From Deltaproteobacteria bacterium GWA2_55_10 (GTDB taxonomy: Bacteria > Desulfobacterota > GWC2-55-46): a stretch of DNA of 7,429 bases. The stretch covers positions 1 to 7,429 of the forward strand of contig MGPL01000035.1 in the NCBI GenBank assembly GCA_001797415.1, given 5' to 3'. Position numbers and translations under genes: made by a program. Below the pieces are notes generated by a model, which had not been told where the DNA came from, did not search any database, and saw only the letters and a list, made by a program, of their open reading frames with translations. This document shows positions 1 through 5,147 of this stretch, in pieces. Numbering within the stretch: the stretch's first letter is position 1; each line of letters opens with the position of its first letter.

Positions 1-897
1 CACGCTTCGTTCATGCGCTCATTCGATGTCCTCATGGTCTTCAACGCCGCCAACAGCCCCGCGCTCGCCGTACCGCGCCTCCTCGGAAAGAAGATAGCCA
101 TCAACACGGACGGCCTCGAATGGAAGCGCGGCAAATGGGGGGTGGTGGCGAGGCGATATTACAAGTCAGCCGAATGGCTATCCACCAGGCTCGCGGACAG
201 GATAGTCGCCGACTCTACCGGCATACAGGACTATTATCGCGACACATACGGCAAAGAGAGCACATATATAGCCTACGGCGCGTATCCAGGCGTGAGCCGC
301 GATCCGAAACTCATTGAGCCGATGGGCCTGAAGCCGGGCGGATACTTCCTGCAGGTAACGAGGTTCGAGCCTGAGAACAATCCATTGCTGACAATTCAGG
401 CATATAAAAAACTGAAAACAGACAAGAAGCTGGTCCTTGTCGGCGGGGTCCCGTACCGGAGCGGTTACGCCGAGGAGATGGCCCGGCTGGCAAAGGGCGA
501 CCCGAACATAATCATGCCGGGGTACATATTCGAAAAGGAGCTGTTGAACGAGCTCTGGTGCAATTCATTCGCCTATGTGCATGGCAACGAGGTCGGAGGA
601 ACCAACCCGGCGCTCCTTCAGAGCATGGGCAGCGCCTCATTCGTCATAGCAATCGATGTGCCCTTCAGCCGCGATGTGCTTTCCGGCGCGGGCATCTTCT
701 TTGATAAGGACGCCGCGAGCCTCGCTCAAAAGATGAATTGGGCGATAGAGAACAAGGACGGCCTTGAGCCGTTCAGGAAAAGGGCCGTTGACAGGATAAA
801 GGAGCATTATTCCTGGGAGATGGTCGCTGACGGCTATGAGGCGCTCTTCTACGGCCTCACCGGGACGGACGCCGTTGCCGATCTCAATAAGGCGTAA
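1..897 (+). CDS. Glycosyltransferase, GT-B fold, family 4 / DUF1972 type, 5'-truncated
   Basis: The frame is open to the window edge: four codons (H-A-S-F) precede the first ATG at 13, and the protein begins mid-domain. The true start therefore lies upstream, and perhaps 80-100 residues of the N-terminal acceptor domain are missing. Counting from the Met at 13, I see NTDGLEWKRGKWG at 31-43 and ADSTGIQDYY at 66-75, followed by YIAYGA. Both are hallmarks of DUF1972-type rhamnosyl/mannosyl transferases. The nucleotide-sugar half follows, with FLQVTRFEPENN at 112-123, LVLVGG at 140-145 and EVGGTNPALLQSMG at 193-206. Such enzymes move a sugar from an NDP donor onto a growing polysaccharide at the inner face of the membrane. 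Donor and acceptor cannot be told from sequence. Residue 203 is Gln where relatives usually have Glu. The 3' end overlaps the converging lipoprotein gene by 14 bp. Confidence 0.85.
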   Translation, partial: HASFMRSFDVLMVFNAANSPALAVPRLLGKKIAINTDGLEWKRGKWGVVARRYYKSAEWLSTRLADRIVADSTGIQDYYRDTYGKESTYIAYGAYPGVSRDPKLIEPMGLKPGGYFLQVTRFEPENNPLLTIQAYKKLKTDKKLVLVGGVPYRSGYAEEMARLAKGDPNIIMPGYIFEKELLNELWCNSFAYVHGNEVGGTNPALLQSMGSASFVIAIDVPFSRDVLSGAGIFFDKDAASLAQKMNWAIENKDGLEPFRKRAVDRIKEHYSWEMVADGYEALFYGLTGTDAVADLNKA

Positions 898-1891
898 GCA
901 GGACAACTCTGGTGCCGTCGTCAGTCCCGCAGACTGCTGAGATCTCGCCCCTGTTGTTTATATCGAGCGCGTCGGTTATTTTGCACGGTGAGCTTGCGAG
1001 CGTGTTCAGGTCAACCGTCGCGCCTTTGTCGTAGAGGAAGCCGCGCTGAGAGCCGTCAGTCAGCCTTATCCAGCCCACAGCCTGCCCGATATTGTTGATT
1101 GAATTTGCCCCGCTCTCCACTCCGTCTCCAGCGCCCAGGTCTTTCATGCTCCCGTCGTAGATAAAGGCCCGGTAGGTCCCGTCGCCAAGCTCGCTTGTCC
1201 CGGCCGCATCCCCTGAGTCGTTTATCGAGGAAAGAGAGCTGTACTGGCCGCCGAGGGTGCCAATGTCGAATATTGTCCCGTTCCTGTAAAGGATTGCGTG
1301 GAATGAGCCTCCTGCCTCCATATGGCCTGCGGCATGCCCGGCTATGTTGATATCGTTGATGAACACATGCTGGCCGGGGATGCCCACGGCTTCGATGCCG
1401 CTGTCATTTTTGACAAAGCCCTGGTAGGAGCTTCCATCGTAGAAGAAACCGGCTGAAAGGCCGTTGCCGTTGACTGCCCTTGCAGAGCTCATGAGTGCCT
1501 GAGGCAGGTTTACTAGCTCGACCATGCCGTCATGCGCAATAAAGGCCTTTTGGCGGGGCGCGTCAAGCTCGCCGGCGGCCCTGTTTGCCTGGTCTGTTGA
1601 GAACGCGGCGCTGTAGGCGTATCCAGGCGCGGCCTCTGTAGCAACGCCCCCGCTGTAGACAATGGCCTGTTTTGTGCCTTTTACCGTCCTATAGCCCGTG
1701 ATAGCGCCCGAATCATTTATTGAGAGTCCGGCGCTTCCGGTCCCAAGCGCGGTTATTTCTGCTGCCCTGTAGCCTGAGGCGGCATGGGTCGTAGATGCGC
1801 TTCCATTCCCGCCCTGGCCGCAGGAGACGGCCATCAAGGAAATTGCAAATAAAACCAGCTGGCTGATCCGGCCCATGTTAGGTAAAACCAT
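884..1891 (-). CDS. HAF-repeat predicted lipoprotein, seven repeats, probable beta-propeller
   Basis: The 335-residue product starts with a lipoprotein-like signal: Arg8, a hydrophobic run at 11-22 and AVSC ending at Cys24. The lipobox is imperfect (Ala at -3), so a secreted protein is the alternative. The rest is repetitive. A turn motif (N-D-S-G-x-x-x-G) recurs with its first residue at 59, 100, 141, 182, 224, 266 and 312. A strand motif (A-F-I-Y-D-G type) recurs near 76, 116, 158, 199, 242, 284 and 329. This is the HAF repeat pattern of extracellular bacterial proteins of unknown function. I chose ATG 1891; ATG 1876 (MGRISQL) is almost as good. An upstream TTG at 2026 is excluded because it lies before the promoter at 1980-2007. 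The ribosome site for 1891 is weak (AGAAG, about 11 nt away). Function is unknown; a surface-exposed binding protein is my inference. Confidence 0.75.
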   Translation of the reverse strand: MVLPNMGRISQLVLFAISLMAVSCGQGGNGSASTTHAASGYRAAEITALGTGSAGLSINDSGAITGYRTVKGTKQAIVYSGGVATEAAPGYAYSAAFSTDQANRAAGELDAPRQKAFIAHDGMVELVNLPQALMSSARAVNGNGLSAGFFYDGSSYQGFVKNDSGIEAVGIPGQHVFINDINIAGHAAGHMEAGGSFHAILYRNGTIFDIGTLGGQYSSLSSINDSGDAAGTSELGDGTYRAFIYDGSMKDLGAGDGVESGANSINNIGQAVGWIRLTDGSQRGFLYDKGATVDLNTLASSPCKITDALDINNRGEISAVCGTDDGTRVVLLTPY

Positions 1892-1979
1892 AATAATATT
1901 GCTTCTATTAAGGTTTACAGCTCTGCGGATTCTGTTGTGTGAAGGGTGCGAAGATGAGAGATGATATTGATATGAGCCA

Positions 1980-2007
1980 AGTATATTGAATATTGTAAAT
2001 CTGTCAA
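1980..2007 (-). promoter_or_regulatory. Sigma-70 promoter of the HAF lipoprotein gene
   Basis: On the minus strand a perfect -35 TTGACA (2002-2007) is followed after 16 bp by TATACT (1980-1985), five of six matches to the -10 consensus. Transcription would start near 1973, leaving a leader of about 80 nt before ATG 1891. This placement also rules out the longer reading frame from TTG 2026. Confidence 0.6.
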
Positions 2008-2097
2008 AATACAAAAGGTTAATCAACTCAAATGGAAAGGGCTGAAAAAATTGTCTGAGTTGCAGTCGCTTATTCTCAAAAAAATCGGCATCTTAGG

Positions 2098-2137
2098 ATT
2101 AAAAATGAATGTGATTCAAGTCACATTCATTTTTAAT
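2098..2137. promoter_or_regulatory. Perfect palindrome with CRP/FNR-family operator core
   Basis: The arms are 17 bp, perfectly complementary, at 2098-2114 and 2121-2137, around a 6-nt centre (TTCAAG). The core reads TGTGA-N6-TCACA, an exact match to the consensus site of CRP-type regulators. The arms are AT-rich and the sequence lies between divergent genes, so an operator is likelier than a terminator. Its centre (2117.5) is about 75 bp upstream of the proposed start of the XRE gene transcript and about 145 bp upstream of that of the lipoprotein gene, so XRE is the likelier target. The regulator itself is not in the window. Confidence 0.6.
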
Positions 2138-2159
2138 GCACCCTTGTATAAATAAAATA

Positions 2160-2186
2160 TTGAAAACTTATTTAGTAAATGATAAT
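2160..2186 (+). promoter_or_regulatory. Possible promoter of the XRE regulator gene
   Basis: TTGAAA (2160-2165) and GATAAT (2181-2186) each resemble sigma-70 elements, but the 15-bp spacer is short. Transcription would start near 2193, about 30 nt before the ATG. The region is AT-rich, so chance matches are likely. Confidence 0.3.
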
Positions 2187-2221
2187 AGGGCGTTTCAATA
2201 ATTATTATAGGGGCTAATCTT

Positions 2222-2464
2222 ATGGAGAAATTGAACCAGATACTTGATCGGATTATATCGTCTCGGAAGGAGAAAGAGTATACACAGTCGGATGTGTCTG
2301 TAAGGCTTGGGTTGGCGCGGTCCACATATGCGCGCAAGGAACTCGGAAGTATACCTTTGACATTGGAGGAATTACTTTTGATTGCAGAATTTTTAGGAAT
2401 GCCTATACTTTCGTTCTTTGTATCTGGCCGTCAGAAAAAGCCAACAAAGCCGCCTAATGTGTAG
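2222..2464 (+). CDS. Small XRE-family helix-turn-helix regulator
   Basis: This 80-residue protein is essentially one HTH_3/XRE domain (about residues 6-67). The helix carrying YTQSDVSVRLGLARSTYARKE (20-40) has the usual T-Q-x-x-(V/L)-x-x-x-L-G pattern followed by the recognition helix, and LTLEELLLIAEFLGM (47-61) is the typical last helix pair. A short basic tail (RQKKPTKPP) follows. There is no effector or toxin-binding domain. The start is well supported by AGGGG at 2209-2213, 8 nt before the ATG. The gene lies downstream of the CRP-type palindrome and ends inside the 3' end of the converging sigma-54 activator gene (11-bp overlap). Its targets are unknown. It could act on its own promoter or on that of the sigma-54 activator. 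No toxin-like partner is adjacent, so I do not call it an antitoxin. Confidence 0.78.
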   Translation: MEKLNQILDRIISSRKEKEYTQSDVSVRLGLARSTYARKELGSIPLTLEELLLIAEFLGMPILSFFVSGRQKKPTKPPNV

Positions 2465-3401
2465 AATTGAGTTCAAGTTCTTTCATTTTGTGCGTCAGTG
2501 TATTCCTGTGAATACCCATCTTTTTTGCCGCCTCGGTTCTGTTCCAGCCAGTCTCACTTAGTATATTTCGTATGTATTCCCGCTCGAATGTTCGCATGGC
2601 GTCATTATAATCTATTGTCGGTGGCGCTTTTGCATCCATTCTAAAGCAATTATTGGGCAAATCGTTTGCGTCAATTTTTCTGTTTTCAGTCCACAAAATA
2701 ACGAGCATCTCTGATAAATTCTGTAGCTCGCGAATATTGCCAGGCCATGAATGGTTGATAAGCACATTCATAGCCTTATTGGTTATTCCTGCAATTTTTT
2801 TATTGTATCTATTGGAATATTCTTCAATGAAGTGCTTGAGTAACAGCGGGATATCCTCCTTCCTCTCTCTTAATGGCGGAAGTTCTATCGGTAATACATT
2901 AAGTCTATAATAAAGATCTTCTCTGAAATTGCCTTTCATCATTTCTTCGTATAAATTAACATTTGCTGCTGCTATAAATCTTATATCAATTTCCATCGGT
3001 ATGAGCGCACCAATAGGCTCAAACATTTTTTCCTGTATGACCCGAAGGAGTTTGACTTGTAAATAGGGATTAAGTGTTGATATTTCATCCAGGAATACAG
3101 TCCCGCCATTTGCATACTCTAATTTTCCAATCGCCTTATGGTATGCACCTGTAAATGCACCTTTTTCATTTCCAAAAAGCTCTCTTTCCATTAAATCAGA
3201 AGGTATTGCGCCACAATTTATGGCAACAAAAGATTTATGGGCACGGTTACTATTTTTATGAATGGCTTGGGCTATTAGTTCTTTACCTGTTCCAGTTTCA
3301 CCTGTAATCAGTACAGTTGTTGGAGTATTTGAAATTGCATCAATGATTTGGAGAACACGCTGCATTTTAGATGATTTAAAAATCATCCCAAATCGTGGCA
3401 T
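2454..3401 (-). CDS. Sigma-54-dependent activator, AAA+ and Fis-HTH only
   Basis: The product is an enhancer-binding ATPase that remodels RNA polymerase holding sigma-54 (RpoN). In its 315 residues the AAA+ domain has Walker A GETGTGKE (34-41), the sigma-54-contacting loop GAFTGA (81-86, exact), Walker B TVFLDEIS (101-108), the FREDLYYRLNV arginine-finger region (159-169) and WPGNIRELQN (219-228). A Fis-type HTH lies at about 272-308. The AAA+ domain begins almost at residue 1 and an in-frame stop lies 15-18 nt upstream of the ATG, so the lack of a receiver, GAF or PAS domain is real and not a start error. PspF of E. coli has the same layout and is controlled by a partner protein, so a partner may exist here. 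The start has GAGAA about 5 nt upstream. Codon use is AT-rich, unlike its neighbours. The target promoters are not evident in this window. Confidence 0.92.
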   Translation of the reverse strand: MPRFGMIFKSSKMQRVLQIIDAISNTPTTVLITGETGTGKELIAQAIHKNSNRAHKSFVAINCGAIPSDLMERELFGNEKGAFTGAYHKAIGKLEYANGGTVFLDEISTLNPYLQVKLLRVIQEKMFEPIGALIPMEIDIRFIAAANVNLYEEMMKGNFREDLYYRLNVLPIELPPLRERKEDIPLLLKHFIEEYSNRYNKKIAGITNKAMNVLINHSWPGNIRELQNLSEMLVILWTENRKIDANDLPNNCFRMDAKAPPTIDYNDAMRTFEREYIRNILSETGWNRTEAAKKMGIHRNTLTHKMKELELNSTH

Positions 3402-3434
3402 AAGTTCTCTTTTCGTTTATTTATAACAATTGGA

Positions 3435-3463
3435 ACTATATCAGATGTTCGCTATACACACAA
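3435..3463 (-). promoter_or_regulatory. Possible promoter of the sigma-54 activator gene
   Basis: On the minus strand TTGTGT (3458-3463) and TATAGT (3435-3440; five of six -10 matches) are 17 bp apart. Transcription would start near 3428, giving a leader of about 27 nt. The -35 matches only at TTG. Confidence 0.4.
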
Positions 3464-3525
3464 TGTATTTTGAACTGTACTAAGGAACAGGTAACGTTCT
3501 TAGAGGCAATTGAAAAAAAACAAAA

Positions 3526-3531
3526 TATAAT
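3526..3531 (+). promoter_or_regulatory. Possible -10 element upstream of cysQ
   Basis: A perfect TATAAT lies about 107 bp before the cysQ ATG, in a region where a promoter is needed. No convincing -35 element lies 16-18 bp upstream, so this is weak. If real, it excludes translation starts at 3470 and 3530. Confidence 0.25.
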
Positions 3532-3637
3532 GATCTCAATTGTTGCATGTGAGAGATGGATTGAAAACAGGGCTCATTTCTGTAATGATGCTGAATTATT
3601 GATTGAAATATCCGCCATTGCTGAAAGGAAAAGGGGC

Positions 3638-4417
3638 ATGGTCGAGAAGATAGCAGGGCTTGCAAGAAGGGCGGGGGAGAGCATAATGGATGTCTATTCC
3701 AGGCCCTTTAGCGTGGAATATAAGGATGACTCATCCCCCTTGACCGAGGCTGACAAGGCCTCTCACATGGTCATAGAGGCCGGGCTCAGGCAAATAGCGC
3801 CCGAGGTGCCGGTAATATCAGAGGAGGGGGAAGAGGTACCTTTTTCGATAAGAAAGGGGTTCAGGAGCTTCTGGCTGGTCGACCCTCTCGACGGCACAAA
3901 AGAGTTCATAAAGAGGAACGGCGAGTTCACCGTTAACATCGCCCTTATTGAGAATACGGTCCCGGTGCTGGGCGTCATATACGCGCCCGCGAAGGGGCTC
4001 ATGTACTTTGCAGAGAGAGGGAAGGGGGCCTGGAGGGAAGAGGCCGGTAGTTCCAGAAGAATTCACTCCGCGGAGTTAAGGCCAGATGCCGCCATAAAAG
4101 CCGTCGTAAGCAGGTCTCATCCGTCGCCCGCGATCGAGGAGTACCTTTCCGGCTTCAAGGTGGCGAGCAGTTTAGAGGCAGGCAGCTCTCTTAAGTTCTG
4201 CCTTGTCGCCGAGGGCGCTGCCGATATCTACCCCAGGTTCGGGGAGACATGGGAGTGGGACACTGCCGCGGGCCACGCCATAGCGGCTGAGGCTGGCGCG
4301 AGCGTCACCCTGCCGGACTTGAGCCCCCTTACCTATAACAAGGAAGGGCTCAAGAACCCTGGTTTTATCGTCGCTTCCCGGGGGCTCGCGCTCAAGCCAT
4401 TTATTTTTTCACGCTGA
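3638..4417 (+). CDS. cysQ: 3'(2'),5'-bisphosphate nucleotidase CysQ
   Basis: CysQ removes the 3'-phosphate of PAP (adenosine 3',5'-bisphosphate) to give AMP, clearing the by-product of PAPS-dependent sulfate reduction or sulfotransfer. With the ATG at 3638 the protein has 259 residues, close to the 246 of E. coli CysQ. The Mg-dependent inositol-monophosphatase fold is complete: SPLTEADKAS (33-42), SEEGEE (61-66), the metal-binding motif WLVDPLDGTKEFI (79-91) and WEWDTAAGHAIAAEAG (205-220). The DGTKEF form and the Trp before DTAAGH point to CysQ over plain inositol monophosphatase. AAAGGA at 3624-3629 sits 8 nt before the ATG. The frame stays open upstream to a TTG at 3470, but those 56 codons are AT-rich and do not look like the family. 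No other sulfur gene is adjacent. Confidence 0.9.
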   Translation: MVEKIAGLARRAGESIMDVYSRPFSVEYKDDSSPLTEADKASHMVIEAGLRQIAPEVPVISEEGEEVPFSIRKGFRSFWLVDPLDGTKEFIKRNGEFTVNIALIENTVPVLGVIYAPAKGLMYFAERGKGAWREEAGSSRRIHSAELRPDAAIKAVVSRSHPSPAIEEYLSGFKVASSLEAGSSLKFCLVAEGAADIYPRFGETWEWDTAAGHAIAAEAGASVTLPDLSPLTYNKEGLKNPGFIVASRGLALKPFIFSR

Positions 4418-4441
4418 GCGAAAAACCCTGTAAATATAGTC

Positions 4442-4469
4442 TTGACAATTTTTTCGGTTATGTTATTTA
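4442..4469 (+). promoter_or_regulatory. Promoter of tRNA-Gly, probably also serving fur
   Basis: A perfect -35 TTGACA (4442-4447) is followed after 16 bp by TATTTA (4464-4469), preceded by an extended -10 TG (4461-4462). The -10 hexamer itself is poor. Transcription would start near 4476, about 83 nt before the tRNA. No better promoter is visible before fur. Confidence 0.5.
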
Positions 4470-4481
4470 TATCTTGTTGTC

Positions 4482-4511
4482 GGAAGCCGTACGGCATTTT
4501 CAATGCCTTCC
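4482..4511 (+). other. Hairpin in the tRNA leader
   Basis: GGCATT (4493-4498) pairs with AATGCC (4502-4507) across a 3-nt loop, and GGAA (4482-4485) can pair with TTCC (4508-4511) around a 7-nt bulge. The bulge region includes the self-complementary GCCGTACGGC. No T-run follows, so it is not an intrinsic terminator. It may be a processing structure or mean nothing. Confidence 0.3.
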
Positions 4512-4558
4512 AGGTCCTCCCGATCAAACAAAACTTAAAACAGAATAGAATTATTTTC

Positions 4559-4634
4559 GCGGGAGTAGCTCAGTTGGTAGAGCGCAACCTTGCCAAGGTT
4601 GAGGTCGCGGGTTCGAGACCCGTCTCCCGCTCCA
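4559..4634 (+). tRNA. tRNA-Gly (anticodon GCC)
   Basis: The full cloverleaf can be drawn. The acceptor stem GCGGGAG (4559-4565) pairs with CTCCCGC (4624-4630). The D stem is GCTC/GAGC (4568-4571, 4580-4583). The anticodon stem CAACC/GGTTG (4585-4589, 4597-4601) encloses TTGCCAA, with anticodon GCC at 4592-4594. The T stem GCGGG/CCCGT (4607-4611, 4619-4623) encloses TTCGAGA. The discriminator is T4631, as expected for bacterial glycine tRNA, and CCA (4632-4634) is encoded. It reads GGC and GGT codons. The gene sits 34 nt upstream of fur on the same strand with no terminator between them. I see no partial copy of its 3' end nearby that would mark an integration site. Confidence 0.97.
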
Positions 4635-4668
4635 TTCTTTTGTTCATCCCTTAAGGCAGGTTCCGGCT

Positions 4669-5100
4669 ATGCAGCCAGCGAACAAGATGGCCGTCCTGAA
4701 ATCCTTTATCGACGCCAAAGGTCTCAAGTCGACATCTCAGCGGGATTTCATCGCCGAGACCTTCTTCAAGACCAACACCCACATAAGCCTCGACGAGCTC
4801 CTCAGCAAGGTAAGAAAAAAGACCCCTAACATCGGCTACGCCACTGTCTACAGGACCATGAAGCTCCTTAGCGAGTGCGGCCTTGCGATAGCGAGGCAGT
4901 TCGGGGACGGCCAGACCAGGTACGAGAACCTCCCGGAAGACGGCCACCACGACCACATCATCTGCATCAAGTGCGCGAAGATAGCCGAGTTCCAGAACCC
5001 GAAGATAGAGCAGCTGCAGATAGAGGCGGCCAAAAAGCTTGGATTTACCGTGGTAAACCATAAACTGGAACTTTACGGCTACTGCCCGGACTGCGCCTGA
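4669..5100 (+). CDS. fur: Ferric uptake regulator, Fur family
   Basis: The 143-residue product is a Fur-type metal-sensing repressor, normally binding AT-rich operators as an Fe(II)-loaded dimer. The winged helix occupies about residues 10-85, with the recognition helix IGYATVYRTMKLLSE at 55-69. The metal-binding half shows His38 and Glu86, the motif HHDHIIC (93-99), Cys99/Cys102 and Cys139/Cys142 (structural zinc), and NHKLELYGYC (130-139). These are the Fur ligands in their usual places. Paralogues such as Zur or PerR cannot be fully excluded from motifs, but the location beside feoB and a Fur-box-like site favours Fur. The start at 4669 has GCAGG ending 8 nt upstream. Only 34 nt separate it from tRNA-Gly, so it is probably transcribed from the promoter upstream of the tRNA. 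The feoB start follows after 47 nt. Confidence 0.92.
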   Translation: MQPANKMAVLKSFIDAKGLKSTSQRDFIAETFFKTNTHISLDELLSKVRKKTPNIGYATVYRTMKLLSECGLAIARQFGDGQTRYENLPEDGHHDHIICIKCAKIAEFQNPKIEQLQIEAAKKLGFTVVNHKLELYGYCPDCA

Positions 5101-5119
5101 GTTTTTTTTGCTTGCAAAT

Positions 5120-5138
5120 GAAAATGAAAGTTAATATC
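5120..5138 (+). promoter_or_regulatory. Fur-box-like operator before feoB
   Basis: Aligned by hand to the E. coli consensus GATAATGATAATCATTATC, 14 of 19 positions match (5/6, 4/6, 0/1 and 5/6 in the hexamer units). An overlapping imperfect palindrome, AATGA-N9-TCATT, spans 5123-5141. The site lies 10 bp before the feoB ATG, where a bound repressor would block a start near the gene or transcription coming from fur. The surrounding 47 nt are AT-rich, which raises the chance of random resemblance. Confidence 0.5.
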
Positions 5139-5147
5139 ATTTAAGGA

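Larger units (their letters stand above)
2030..3630. other. AT-rich segment carrying two regulators
   Basis: Base composition changes visibly here. The line at 2461-2520 has 23 G+C of 60, against 35 of 60 at 5401-5460. The two genes inside favour A/T-ending codons (AAA, ATT, GAA), while neighbours on both sides prefer G/C-ending ones. The right edge coincides with the cysQ start at 3638; the left edge is gradual, within the noncoding region before the lipoprotein gene. I see no transposase, integrase or flanking repeats, so transfer is suspected only from composition. Confidence 0.5.

Noticed and set aside
1892..2026. N-terminal extension of the HAF lipoprotein from a TTG codon at 2026
   Set aside because: The TTG lies upstream of a strong promoter at 1980-2007, has no ribosome site, and would put 45 unrelated residues before the signal peptide.
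2116..2337. Minus-strand open frame of 73 codons over the XRE gene
   Set aside because: It is antisense to the well-supported XRE gene, begins within the palindrome, and has no recognisable domain or ribosome site.
3433..3450. GAAC-N10-GTTC symmetry near the sigma-54 activator promoter, reminiscent of a LexA-type site
   Set aside because: The arms are only 4 bp, do not extend inward or outward, and the spacing differs from the Gram-positive LexA consensus I know.
4559..4634. tRNA-Gly as an integration (att) site
   Set aside because: No direct repeat of the tRNA 3' end and no integrase are present, and the AT-rich island lies upstream of cysQ, away from the tRNA.
4442..4654. Plus-strand open frame of 70 codons across the promoter and tRNA
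   Set aside because: It runs through the tRNA-Gly gene and its promoter; the apparent peptide is an artefact of reading tRNA sequence.
5078..5110. Intrinsic terminator after fur, suggested by a run of eight T at 5102-5109
   Set aside because: I could not draw a stable GC stem immediately before the T-run; only 3-bp pairings are possible.
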